This document shows, one piece after another, positions 12,009 to 48,216 of a DNA stretch of 64,000 nucleotides. A program made the position numbers and the translations under genes. The notes under the pieces were generated by a model that saw only the letters and a program-made list of their open reading frames with translations, made no database searches and was not told where the DNA came from. The stretch is from Puffinus mauretanicus. Taxonomy: Eukaryota; Chordata; Aves; Procellariiformes; Procellariidae. How positions within the stretch are numbered: position 1 is the first letter of the stretch; the number at the start of each line of letters is the position of its first letter. The stretch is taken from the NCBI GenBank assembly GCA_023333565.1, contig JAJKFH010003762.1, positions 992,001 through 1,056,000 on the forward strand, given 5' to 3'.

Positions 12009-12642
12009 CACATAACTTAAGAAATACTAAACATTTTGGTAAAACCAACTAGCAAAATAAGTATCTCACTGTGATGCCAAATTTAGTAAGCTAGTAGAAT
12101 TATTTCTCAGTTTCTAAGCCACAAGGCATAAGCCAATGCCTTTTACTTCTGTGTTTAAAAACAAAAAGTAAATGTTAGAAAAACTTAGAATTTTGAAATA
12201 TTTTAGTTTACTATGGTAATCCCAGAGAGTTTAGAACATAAAATACAAAGTTGTTAAAATGGAGACTCTCAAAATTTTCTTGCGGTTGTAAAATCAGCAT
12301 TTGTAGTAATCATCGAGATTCACTCTTGAAGATTCTTACAGGATCCATCATTGTTGCCAAGCCTTTTCCTGGTAAGTTATATCTGCAATGAAACAATAAG
12401 AAAATGTTTCGAAAAAGGCCAATCCTACTATTATAATAAGATTTTATTAAATGCTGTTTTAGGTTCTTTTTGGCTGGTGCTGGGTGCTAGTGTGGGGCTT
12501 GCACAGCGTATCCAGACGACTTGATTGCGCCTTGGGAGAGGGTATGGAAATCCAGTCTTCTGAAGATATTGAAAAGGCGCAATACAAAGTAGAACCAGGC
12601 TTAGTACTACTTTTAGAATCGACTGAGCACTTTTAAGTATGA

Positions 12643-12648
12643 AATAAA
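12643..12648 (+). promoter_or_regulatory. GAB1: Candidate distal GAB1 poly(A) signal
   Basis: AATAAA 5.4 kb after the stop, followed by a short TG/T-rich stretch. The implied 3'UTR length is close to what I recall for long human GAB1 transcripts. Confidence 0.3.
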
Positions 12649-15600
12649 ATGCTTTTGATTTGGAAAAGTAAAAGGCTCATAGTAGGGCATCTCAATATTT
12701 TATTCAAGTTTAGCTGCAGACATTGCAGGAGAGTTGAGCTGCTCTTGAACTAGCTGTAACTAGCTAGTGACTAGCTGTATAACCTAACAGTGCCACTAGA
12801 TGCCCAAGGAACAACGCTTAAAGTAAAGGTAAAGTATAGATTTCTATTTTAAAACCCTGTTTACAGAAAGCATGTCGGTATCTGGAAAGCTGATCCTTAG
12901 TACTGAATGTGAGCAAGTGCAACTTGGCAGCTGAAAGTTGCCTTTACTACATTTTCTTTTAATCAAATATCTAGAATAGAGGGAAAATATCATTATGCCT
13001 TATTTTTCCGTAATTCCTACCAGACTTTAAATTATATAAGATGTCATATTTTTATGCTATTTTCAGGGAATATACTTTAGAGAAAGTAATCACTACTTGT
13101 TTCTGTGCACTTGCGCTGTGGATTTGCACACTTGTAAACTATGCAGTCTAATTGAAAGGTTTGTTAGGATTTTTCCCCTTACCTGTTAGTGGTGAAGGAT
13201 GTTGGCCTGAGGGTTTTGGAGGTGCCTCAGATTGGCCTGCTGGAGTCCCTCAATTTGAGTCTGGAGTTAATTGCTTCAAAATGATGATACAGCCCTCTGC
13301 TGAGATTGTCTTCATAGTAACACATATAAATCATGGTGTACGTATTTAGTTATTTTTAAAAAAATTAATCCTAGTTGAGACCAAAATGTTGAAACAAATG
13401 GTAGTCAAAGTTAGGCTGCATAATCTCTAGTCTGGCATGGAGCAGCATTTTTAAACGGCATTAAGAGGAACAGGGTTGCAAGTTCCCCAGGCAGACAAAC
13501 CCATTGTATGATCTTTTGAGGAGCAGACTTTCATATTCAAGGGACTGGTGTATCCTGTTTAAGTAAGTGAAAGTTCCAACAACTTTTTCAAAATAATCTC
13601 ATTTCTATTCAGGTATGTATATAGAAGTTTAGGAACTAAATTCTAAAAATACTGTTTTGTGCTTTAACTGGTTTTTTTCCCTGCATAAATGAAAGAAGCG
13701 ATGGTTCCTGAAGACATTGTTACCATCAGCTCTGCTCGCTGACAGCTCAATATGAGGGAGCAGGGAATAGACTTAGCCGTTAAAGAATTTCTTTTAAAAA
13801 GAGGGAAAAGGAGCCAACCAGGGTCAGGATTTAGCCTCTGATCTGCCTTCCAGTGAGCTCCTCCCCTTGTACGCCATAGAGTGCAGCTACCTCCGATTCC
13901 AGTGCTCAGCTTTGAAGTGGGGTCAGAAACTCTGCGGCCAGTGCCAGAGAGGCACCAACAAGCTCTGGAAAAGTGGTGCGCTTAAAAAACTGTATAAAGA
14001 GTTGCAGCAAAAATTTAGTTTTGGAGGGGGTTGGTGGGTGGTGGTTTTGTTTCCCGCCTTGTAAATGGAATAGGATAAAATTTGGGATTGGGATGCAAGT
14101 ACACTTGGTACTAGCCTTTACAGGCTGTGCTGCATCTTGAATTTAATTGTTCACCCCCAGTTTTTTGTAGTGCTATCTGCGGTCTGTGTTTTTTGTAGAG
14201 TATCCTTGCATTTGGTGTACCAGGAGGAGGGCCGTCTTTTAAAGTATGGGACTAAGGATCAGAAAATGTTGGCTCCCTCCCTTTCTCGAGCCAGCCATCC
14301 AAGCTGCCCTGGGATATAGTCCCCTCAGAAGACTCTGGCAAGAAGCTGGTTTATGGTCAGGTCTGGTCTTGAACTGTGAGATGTTTTTGTGCAAGCTTAT
14401 TCCGGACCTAGTTTTGTGACAATGCCCTTTGTGGTGTGTGACTGGCCACACCGATTCATTAGTAGTTTCAATCTTTTTTTGTCAAGGTGTACTTGCGTAA
14501 AAGTTTAGGGATAAATTTCCAGTTGATAGTTCTAAGATCTTTCTTGAGGTTTTCTTTTAGTAGGTGCGTTGTGTAGAAAGATGGAATCTTTAAATGAAAC
14601 AAGCAGTTACTGTTCTGTAAATGGGATTAAATTCTCCTTTAAAAAAGAAAAAAAAAAAAAACAAACAAAAAAACCCCCAAAATAACCACTCAGCCCTCAA
14701 AAAAAGAGAACTTGATTTCAACTGTGTATCTTTACTTAGTATCTTCTATAGTCTGACTATCTTCAGGTAAACCACAACCGTGCGGACCTTTACCATTTCC
14801 TTCAGAAAGCATCCCTTCTGAACACGTCAGTTCTGTTGGCGGTGGCTTTCTGCTCAGGGCTGCTGAAATAACTTTGCCTGACTGACTCCCTTCTGGTCAG
14901 GTACTTCTCTACAACTGTATCAGTTCTGGGCACACAATCTGTCAGATTTTTCTTTTCTCTTAGTAGTTTTTATATCCCCTGCCTGATAAAGATCTGAATA
15001 CATGCCATTACCTTTTCCCCGAGACACTTAGTTCTTTGGTGAAGTCTTGCTTTGATTCCCTGTGCCTTTCTGACATGATTTTTCCCCCCAGATATTCTGT
15101 TTAATTAAAGGAGGTTTGAAAAATAATAACTTTTATAATAGCTGCTCTGTTTTTCATGGGTGAGCAGAATTATTTTGAACATATCGAATAATCTCTGTTG
15201 TTATTCAGAATAATCACTAAGGCAGAAAGGAATTCAGATGATGTATACAAACCAGTACTCAAGAGATGCAAATACAGCCTAATACAAAATGTGTATTCGT
15301 GTCTAATACCAAAGCCTTGGAAAATACATGTGGCACAAAGCAAGCATAGTCTACAGCACACACAGAACACACCATTTTTGCAATAAAAACCGTATTGGAA
15401 GCCCCTGTATGTGCTATTTATTCTGAGACTATAGTTACAGGAAAGTAAGGGGCAGATATTCGCCAATATGAATTAAGTGTCTAAGTGTTTTTCAAAATCT
15501 TTCATGAGTATTTGTTTAAATATCTAAACACTATGGGGAAAATTGGCCCAGGTCACAACTGAGAAAAACAAAGCAGCTTAAGAAAGGCAAGAAAACCATG

Positions 15601-16901
15601 GAAATCAGATTAAGATGCTATGACAGAGGCCTTGATCTAGCAAATTTGGATGTACAGGCAGATACCTGCGTATATGTTGAATCCCACATTCAAGAATCAT
15701 TACTTTCAGGGATAAAATTGCAGATGTAGTCTAAATAGAAAGAAAACTCTTTTTCAGATTTATCCCTATCTTTCAGTGAAGTCCAGGTTTATATCCAACT
15801 TCTTAAAATCCATTTCGCCCTAAAAATGACTGCAGCAGAGGGAAGTCAGGTGGCTGAACTGTAGTGCCAATGTATGTGGGAAGCGACTGTTGGAGGGAGC
15901 CTCTTTGCCTGCGTCGTCTCGCTCTGGCTGCCATGCCGTATGGCGAGAAGTGGACTTTGCGAGGGCAAGAAAACAAGGTCAGGGACGAACCTGACCACAG
16001 AGGGAGGAGAAGCTGGAGTTTTGAAAAGGGAAGGATCTGTGTGTATAACAAAATTGTGTGCGCATATTATTTTCTATAGAAAAACGTATTTTACGGAAGA
16101 TAAAACCCCGTATTTTTGCATTTGGTTAAGCCTTTTCAGTCACAGCAGCATGCAAATGAAACCTAAAACCCTATTCTGAGTTTCTTCTGTGAGAGTGCAG
16201 CTTGTTACAGAATCTCCATTCTTCAGTGATTTCTGTAACGAGTATCAGCAGTTGACACTGTATGGGTTTTTTGCATGGGTAAATTTTATTGAGCAAAGGG
16301 CTTGTTTTACATCGGACACAAGCAGAGTCTGACGTGCTATGTGAATGTGTTGCTGTTACCAAATTTTCACTGGTTTGTGGTTGTACAAAATGTGAAAGAT
16401 TTTTGGTCTTCATGTGTCACTATTTTTGTAGTCTGCTTTTTGAAGATAGACCCAAAACATAGTAGGCTTACAAATGTTCCTTACAGTTTACGCACTGCAG
16501 ATGAACTCAGTGCTCTTTACACTGTACGAAACATTAATTTTGCTAGGATGGTTACACTGTAGTTTTAATAACTTCAATGTCATCTTCACAGTACTCATGG
16601 ATAGATATTTATATACTTACATGTGGTAAACTCTAAAACGTCGTTTCCATTGCATTAAGGAATCTACTGAAATTAATGTATAATATCTTATGCATGTGTT
16701 GGGGTTTTTTTTACAGTGAAAATCAATGTTATGATGAAGCTGCACCTTTGCTGATGGGCAGAGAGGTTTGGTGTTTTTTGTTTTGTTTTTTTTTTTTTTT
16801 AAAACAAACATAGCATGATTTTGATGGCTCAGATTTGACTGCTGGTGCTGTGTGTGTATATATATTACCTGTTACCTGCAGCACCATTAATCTGAGACTG
16901 G

Positions 16902-16907
16902 AATAAA
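16902..16907 (+). promoter_or_regulatory. Candidate most distal poly(A) signal
   Basis: AATAAA in ggaataaaaatgattgtgac, a good hexamer with a GT-containing downstream element. If it belongs to GAB1 the 3'UTR would be about 9.7 kb. It could equally serve an unrelated transcript or none. Confidence 0.25.
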
Positions 16908-19900
16908 AATGATTGTGACTGAAAAGTGATGGCTTTGAAGTAGGCCTAATTATATTTAGCTTTGGATGGGATAGTCCAGCTCAACATTAGTGTTGTGAGG
17001 GGCTAGAAAAATTGGCACTACCTAATCTCTTTTGTACAGTATTTTACTTTTGCATTTTAAACTAAACTTTAAAAAACAACAACAAAACCCCCTAAGATCT
17101 GAATGCAAACCAGGCTCTCTCCCTTCTCCTACCTTCTTGAATCCAAATGACTGCCAAAGGTCTGACGGTGTGACCACAAACAGCTCTATTTCATTCCTTT
17201 CATTTCCCGAACTTTGGGAAGATTTACAGTGTTGATACGTGTGCAGCAATGCCTATGAGCATAACTGCTGCACAGCTAATAGTATCATTTAGAGTTGCTC
17301 TTACTCGTGGTGTTTCAATTTCTTATTTAACAAGAAGTCATCTAAAGAATATTAAAGTTATGATTACACAACTGAGCAACAAAATCGAAAGATGTCACCT
17401 GAGATTTGACAAAAATCTGTAATTAAACTGTTCTTTACTAACTTCGTAAGCATGTTAATAATTAGTTGTCTCTACAATTTAGTAGTGGCTGAGGGAGGAT
17501 TTTTTGCCTTATTGTGTATTTGACCATATGTTGGTGTTTAGCACAGTAGTAACCCTTGTCATGAGCTTCTTTATGCCACTGGTTACTTTTAATTTAAGGT
17601 GTCCATATGCGGGCTCTGTATGGACTGTTATGATTTTTTGTATTCATGAGCATCTTCATATTAACTTGGAAAGTCCTCTTTCCTGTTTTGGTTGGGTTTT
17701 TTGTTTGGTTTTTTTTTGGGGGGTGGGGGTGTTTGGGTTTTGTTTTGTTTTGTTTTTCTTTTTCATATTCTTCTGCTCTGCTTTCAGGACTTCAAGAAAT
17801 TTAGAACCTTTAGTTTTACTTTCCACTTTTGACAAGAGGTTTTCTGTTTGGTTTTTTTTTTTAATTACTATGCCTGCCCTCTGTACTTGTTAGAAGTCTA
17901 ACAGTTCGCTTTATTTTTGCCTCCAGTTGAGCCTTTTCCTCTGAGAATGGTGGGGATTTTGGTTAACTCTTTCTGCTGTTTCACAGCATGGTTCTCTTCC
18001 CTTGGAAATAGCTTGTCCAAAATTCTGATGTACGAGTTGCCTCCTAGCGATACTGCTCGCTTGCAGTGATATAGGGTCCATGGCAACTTCGGGTGAGTAA
18101 TACTGAATAATGAAATAATGGATGGATTAGAGCTAGAGTTAGGATTTTTGTTGAGAAGTGAGTCATCTATTCAGAAGCATTTGGGTCTATAAAATTGTTA
18201 TTTCATTACTATCCTGTTAGAGCTATCCAAAAATACTCATATGATATTGCAGGTTGTATACAACTGCAAGACTAATTTTTTTTTTCTTTTTTTCCCCTGC
18301 CTCTGATGTAGAGAGAAAAAAAAATATTTCCTGTTTCTATTCTGGAAGACAGGTTTTGGCTAGGAATATTTTTGGATAATGTTTCACCTTTTGTGAATGA
18401 AATATTTGGGGCTGGAATTTTCTTGCGTATTAACTTTGAAATTTTAAGCAAAAATTTTTCTATCTCTATGGTAAAGGCAGTTTCTCAGAAGTAAGGGAAA
18501 CGGAGAAGCTAAAGCAGTAGCCAGGGAAAAGAAGCAATTTTGAAGTAGAGATGAATGATATCATATTAATCTTTTCTGATACCAGGCATACAAGTATCTC
18601 AACACCACCCACTGACATGGTGCTGTTTTATTTTGCTGGATGACCAAGAATCAATGAGATGTGGATGGAGGTGGTGCTTTTCTCCCTTCTCCCCTTACTA
18701 ACTTTTCTCACCTTCTCCACCAAACCAGAATGATCTTACCTGGCGATTTCAGTCTGATTATAAAAGATGGTGTCGAAGGTGCTGAAACATCGTCACCTCT
18801 CTACCCAAATACCTGGCTCCTTCCTAAGGACCTTCTACCCCACTTTTCTTCCCCAGTGATCCTCCACCTGTGGTTTGGTTTTGAGTGCTCTGCAGGGGAG
18901 ACAAGAGAGTGCAAAATGGGGAGGGGGGGTGTAGCTTGCTTCCCACCCTTACCTACTGCCCAGGCCACGCAGACAGCACGGCATTATCTGAAGCAACTCT
19001 AGAAGAAGAGAGGGGGTAGAAGCTGAGGCAGAGCAGATTAAAACTGGACACAAGACTACGCTGGAATAGGTGGCTAAATTAATACAATTTAGTATAATTT
19101 GCTACTGTATATATTTAAAAGTTAAAGCTGTCCCCCTGAATGCAGAGAAAAAGCCTTCAGCAAAGCTCAGGGACTGGATTTTCGTCTGGTAAGAGATGAC
19201 AACAAGCAGTGGGAAAATATGTCAGTAAACTTGTTATTAGTTGAGAAATCCTATTCTAGGGAAATTGAGATTTTCTGGGAAGTTATTCTTCTGAGTAGTT
19301 TTGGAGAAATGAAGTGACACAATCTTTTGGAAATGTCAGAGCTAATCATTTTAACTTCAAAAAATTTTAGATGTCTGTAATAAAAAAATAATGGAATGAA
19401 GAGTTGTAATAATCGTCACGGAGATGGTCTCCGTTTAGCTGCTACCTTCATGGTTACAATAGTTTCTCAGGACGTGGGAGACACAGTAAGGTAATGCAAG
19501 TGTCGATGTGCTCAGTCACGTCCTACAGCAGGGGTCTGCAGCCCGTGATGGCTTCAAGCCAGGAGCAGACACTATGTTTTATTCAGTTGGTCTATAAAAG
19601 CGTGTATCTATACCTACAAACTTTGTCTGGCTCCTTCAACCAGCTAAAGTGAGGGAAGGTGACCTGAGCGCTTAGCTCTGGCACCCGTTTCGGTGAATGT
19701 TTGAGTCTTTTTATTCACAATTCACTCGCTCCTGCTGGAGACGTTCTATTAGATTGACCTGGAAAAAAGCACTTGTTTTTATTGAGACCTGCTCTTTCAC
19801 AGCAGTGCTGTCCTCCTTGCATTTTATTTTGATGAGGGTACAAATTACATTTTAGTTAAAAGACTTAATTATCTTGTCTGGATAGCAGTGTTGTGATGGT

Positions 19901-20414
19901 AGTTAACTTTAAATGTTAGAAGCAAAAGAGACTGGCTCCCTGATATATGCTAAAAGCTGTAACAATGAACCTATGCAGTAATTTTCAACGAAGATGCCTT
20001 ATGAGTAATGTTGCTGTAAAACGCATCGTGGTCATCTGCTTTAATACAAAATGCTGCTGCTGGTGCTCACACAAGCCAAAGCAGGTGCCAGTAGCCCTGT
20101 GGCCTTCAGCCAGGGCCGGTAGCCAGGCACAAGCCTGAAGCCGTGCCTCGCTTCCCCAGTGTACCGACCGTTCCTGCCACGGCCCGTGCCGTGGGGCACC
20201 GTTCGCGGGGGCGGCAGAAGACGAAGCGGGTTTCCGAACGCTTTAGGGTTCGTTGCCCCTCAGTGCGGGGCCGGGCTCTGCCGTGCCCCGCCGCAGCCGG
20301 CAGCACCCGGCGGTTGGCGGCCCCAACGTCCCGCCGGCCGCGCGAGCCGGCCCCGCCCCGCCGCCGGCCGTTGCGCGGCCGCGCGCTCCCCAGCGCGGGG
20401 GGAAGGGGGGGCAG

Positions 20415-20422
20415 TGACGTCA
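20415..20422. promoter_or_regulatory. SMARCA5: Full palindromic CRE (TGACGTCA)
   Basis: GTGACGTCAC at 20414-20423 is a perfect consensus CREB/ATF site, about 325 bp upstream of the SMARCA5 ATG within the CpG island. Confidence 0.75.
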
Positions 20423-20528
20423 CAGCGGAGGCGGCGGCGGGCGTTGCGAGGGCGCCTCCACTCAGGGGCGAGGCGGCGGCTCGCGCCAGCGCACTCGCTC
20501 CCGCCGCGCCGCACGCCGGCGGCGGGGC

Positions 20529-20538
20529 TCTCGCGAGA
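20529..20538. promoter_or_regulatory. SMARCA5: TCTCGCGAGA promoter palindrome
   Basis: The 10-bp palindrome is an exact match to a conserved vertebrate CpG-island promoter element that can drive TATA-less, often bidirectional transcription. It sits about 210 bp upstream of the ATG, and the palindrome extends to 12 bp (CTCTCGCGAGAG). Confidence 0.75.
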
Positions 20539-20745
20539 GCGGGGAGCCGGCTCGGTTCCTGGTTGGTGGGCGCCCGCCGGGAAAGCCGGGGCGGCAGCGG
20601 GGACGGGCCTCCGCTGGCGGCCGCGCACCGGGCTCAGCGCGCCGCTTCCCCCGAGCCCCCCGCCGGGCGGCCGCCCTCTCCCCCAGTGGGCAGCCAGCCG
20701 GGCCCGGGCCCGGGACCCGGCGGAGCATTGTCTACGGCGGGGATC

Positions 20746-45080
<24,335 letters not shown>

Positions 45081-45289
45081 ATGCAGAATTTTTGTAATCA
45101 CTAAATTTAAAAAGTAGTTCTTTAATTTACGGGTCTTCATAAGATGTACTGTATAATGCTCAACTATTATGTCATTAAAGGACATCGGGTTCATCTGTTT
45201 ACTGAACTAGAAACATAGTACTTAATGTAGTTTCACTTTTTTAAATGCAACAGCTGTGCTGAATTTTTTTTACCATTAACACTTGAAGT

Positions 45290-45295
45290 AATAAA
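45290..45295 (+). promoter_or_regulatory. SMARCA5: Likely SMARCA5 poly(A) signal
   Basis: AATAAA 210 bases after the stop, followed by a GT/T-rich element (gtgactttttttc). A weaker ATTAAA lies at 45174-45179. Longer 3'UTR forms are possible. Confidence 0.6.
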
Positions 45296-46650
45296 TAGGC
45301 TTCATTTATTAATAAGGCTTCATGTGACTTTTTTTCATTAATGTTTCCACTTGAACACCTATTTATTTAGTCATGCCCCAATTTTTTTTCTCTTAGGGTG
45401 CGGTGAACATTTTTTCCATTATGATCAATAGAACTACTTAGTCGCGTTTCCTTGTTACAAGCCACCACCAGTCAAACCCCATTTCTGTAAATTCTGTGGC
45501 TCTGACCTTACCTTTATTGAACTTAATTTTACTGCACAAATATACTCTGTTCTTTGACATTAGTGGAAAGGCCAGGTACTTACCTCAAGAACTAATGATC
45601 AACATGCATACAGATTGGAACAAAATCATAACACCTTTCTTCTGGCACAGATTTTAAGCAGAAAAATAAGTCAGTCATGCTGAGGCTTGCACTTAATTCG
45701 AATGGCCTAAGAATGGTAGAATTGTTTTTATTGGCAAACAACGAGTCAGAACAGAAAACGTAACAATATGTAAAACAACCCGCCCCTCTCAAACAGCTGT
45801 GGTAAGTGCAGAGACAGTCTTGCTTACTGCGAAAAGAACCGGTGCTGACTCTAGGGGTGCAAGATTGTCTGGCAATCCACGCTGTTCACTGAGCTAGTCA
45901 AACTGTACCATGCGCGAGTGTTCCCTCCACTGTCCTTTCTTTTTTATGTATCCGGCATATAATGACTGAGATGAAATCGTGTTTCCCAATGCCATCATCT
46001 AATGTAGCATAATTTTGGAATTTACTAGGAAAGAAAAAAAAACCAAACCAAAACAGGAACAAATGCTCAGTCTGCATTGAGTAATCTTTGCTCAGTTTTG
46101 GCCCTTTTAAGAACACATATCAAAAGGTATCAGTGTTGTGTAAACAGGGAGAAATGCATCCCTAGAATAATCAGCTTTTTTGGAGCTGAAGCACTTAAGC
46201 AAAAGGAGACTTAAGAAAAAGCTGAGAATTCACAGATGTAGATTTCATGTACAGCAGTGCAGTTCTTACTAGTACATTAAATGAGTTTCTATTTGCAGGT
46301 GACTGATTTGCAGACACCAGCTGAAAACAGGTTGAGTAACCATACTTTGCTCTTCAAAAAGTCAAAAGAACTTGGTATGTACAGCAGAGTTAAGAGCCAA
46401 CCTACAACACTTTACAAGTTGAATTGTCACGGCAGCCCCATGGCAGCATCGGTCTAACTGCTTACACTTAGTGTACCCTAAACAAAAATGCCGCAATGCT
46501 GAAGCCTTCCTTTAAAAGCATCCCTTTGCAAAGCATTCCTTTTCACAAAAAAACCCCAAACACCATCAAAAACCCAAACCACAACAAGCCATGATTGCTT
46601 GTTTACAACTAGCCTAAATAAAAACCTTTAGAAGAAGCAGAAGGGAAAGA

Positions 46651-46656
46651 TTTATT
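46651..46656 (-). promoter_or_regulatory. FREM3: Candidate FREM3 poly(A) signal
   Basis: TTTATT on the + strand gives AATAAA on the - strand about 1.0 kb after the FREM3 stop. Alternatives lie at 45727-45732 and 45513-45518, the latter only about 220 bases from the SMARCA5 poly(A) signal. Confidence 0.35.
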
Positions 46657-47685
46657 AAATAGCTGAGCAGCACCTCATTTGTGCCAACAATTCTCAAGTG
46701 CCGGTATGTAGAAAGCGAAAGGAACTAAACCTTAATCTCCCAAATGGCATCCTTCTAGTTATAGAAAATTCTACTCAAGTAGAAGTAAAAAAACGAAGCA
46801 AAGTATTTGCTCTAGATGATACAAGTGTGTTCCCCTAGTGCCATCTGGCAAAATAAGCTACCTTTTAGAAGTATTTGCCTGTATTTTGATGCTATAATGT
46901 CTGTATCAAGCAAGGGAAGATAGGTAATTATGTACAATATGGGAAAGCAGTCATTAGTATTATTCTGAAGTACTAGAATCTGTTTAAGGATGTTTGAAAG
47001 CCCTTAATGCCAGCACCTAAGCGTTAACATACTGTTTTTCTCGTGTGGCTTTACAATATAGTTCTAATTCTCATCGATCACATGTAATGCTCTTCTTAGA
47101 GATAATTGCAGAGCCTTACCTGTGTGAGTCTCCCACCGTTGTCCATGTGTCTGAGGTCCTCATTAAAATTTGAGACAAAACTGTTGGTATCACTCATTTA
47201 AAAGAATACTATCATCTAATACTTAGCTTCCATTCTAATACTACAACCTTCTTCCTTCCCCAGCAATAATTATTTAAAAAAACAACAACAAAAAAACCCA
47301 GAAAACCAAAAACAATTGTATGAAAGCTAGATACTGTACATGTAATCAAAACCAGCATCCCTCTAAGCCCCAACCTTTCATGGGGGATATAAGGCACGCT
47401 TACAGCTGCATATATTCAAAACATTAAAGAAAAACTAGGTTTAAAAAAAAAAGAAAAAAGCATCAACTCCCATTCATGGAGTACTAGTTTGAACTCTAAT
47501 AAGTCACTCACACATGAACCTAGTACACCAACCCTGTCAGAAATAGCGGCCCATTACAAATAATCGAACCAGCATGAGAACTGGAGCAGCCACTTGTCTG
47601 TGCAAAGGAGTCAGCCAAGAGCTAGATTTGAGAGTCTGCTTTTTGGTGAAATTACATGTTAAAAGGCAAGCACCCAAGAAATTGG

Positions 47686-48216
47686 CTAGACTTCTGAACT
47701 GTCGCTGCTGCCGTGTCGGCTGGTCACAGCGTCACTGCTGCTGGAGTGGCTGATGGGCACTTTGCTTTTCCCAGCACAGGGCTGTTTCCTCTGCCTCAAC
47801 AAAAACAGAGTTACGACCGCAGTGCAGATCAGAAACAGCAGTCCTGTCACGCCTCCAGTAACGCGTACAATACCGCTTCCAGAGTCGCTGCTTGTGATTT
47901 CCAGAACTGGCCTGCGATGCGGCGCGCCAGCTGGGACCATGTCCTTCTGGATGACGACAGCTTTGTCAGAACGGTCAAGTGCGATATGCTGAATATTCGT
48001 GCCCCTGTTTTTATCTGCTCCAATGTCTCGCATGAAGACCGGGGTGTCTGGGTTGGCTCTTCTGCTGCGTTTAAAGGCTGTGGTGCTAACTCTTCCTTTA
48101 GCAGAGGACAACCCGTGGTGGTAGTCAAGACTTCTTTTGCCATTGTGCCTGTGTGCATTTTCCTTCGATCGGACCGTGTAAATAGTGTGAATGTACCATT
48201 CTCGGCCAGCTGCCAC
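47686..48216 (-). CDS. FREM3: FREM3 terminal coding exon: furin site, membrane span, PDZ-ligand tail
   Basis: 176 residues plus TAG (47686-47688), beginning [25 protein letters not shown] at exon residues 49-53 is a furin-type site. [12 protein letters not shown] is a family signature. A hydrophobic span (about exon residues 119-140) follows, then RQRK stop-transfer and a Ser-rich tail ending SSEV, a class I PDZ ligand. An ATG at 48301-48303 is upstream in the intron and is not a start. The acceptor is tttaag before 48216. Confidence 0.96.
   Translation of the reverse strand: MAAGREWYIHTIYTVRSKENAHRHNGKRSLDYHHGLSSAKGRVSTTAFKRSRRANPDTPVFMRDIGADKNRGTNIQHIALDRSDKAVVIQKDMVPAGAPHRRPVLEITSSDSGSGIVRVTGGVTGLLFLICTAVVTLFLLRQRKQPCAGKSKVPISHSSSSDAVTSRHGSSDSSEV

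Larger units (their letters stand above)
7216..20109 (+). other. GAB1 3'UTR and GAB1-SMARCA5 intergenic interval
   Basis: 12.9 kb with no coding exon, RNA gene or clear transposable element that I can support. The proximal part must be GAB1 3'UTR. Its end is unknown: AATAAA hexamers occur at 8931, 12643, 15382 and 16902. Long human GAB1 transcripts have a multi-kilobase 3'UTR, so 5 kb or more is plausible. Low-complexity tracts include (TA)n at 11134-11153, an A-rich run near 14648 and a G/T-only tract at 17691-17757. Short open frames show no family resemblance. Confidence 0.7.
45081..47685. other. Convergent 3'UTR interval between SMARCA5 and FREM3
   Basis: Holds the SMARCA5 3'UTR (+) and the FREM3 3'UTR (-). 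SMARCA5 has ATTAAA at 45174 and AATAAA at 45290. On the - strand AATAAA complements lie at 46651-46656, 45727-45732 and 45513-45518. No coding exon, RNA gene or transposon recognised. A-rich stretches with AAACCC-type runs occur at 46026, 46549 and 47277. Confidence 0.75.

Noticed and set aside
19525..19550. CAGGGGTCTGCAGCCCGTG resembling a hAT transposon end
   Set aside because: I found no matching inverted end or 8-bp duplication within a plausible distance.
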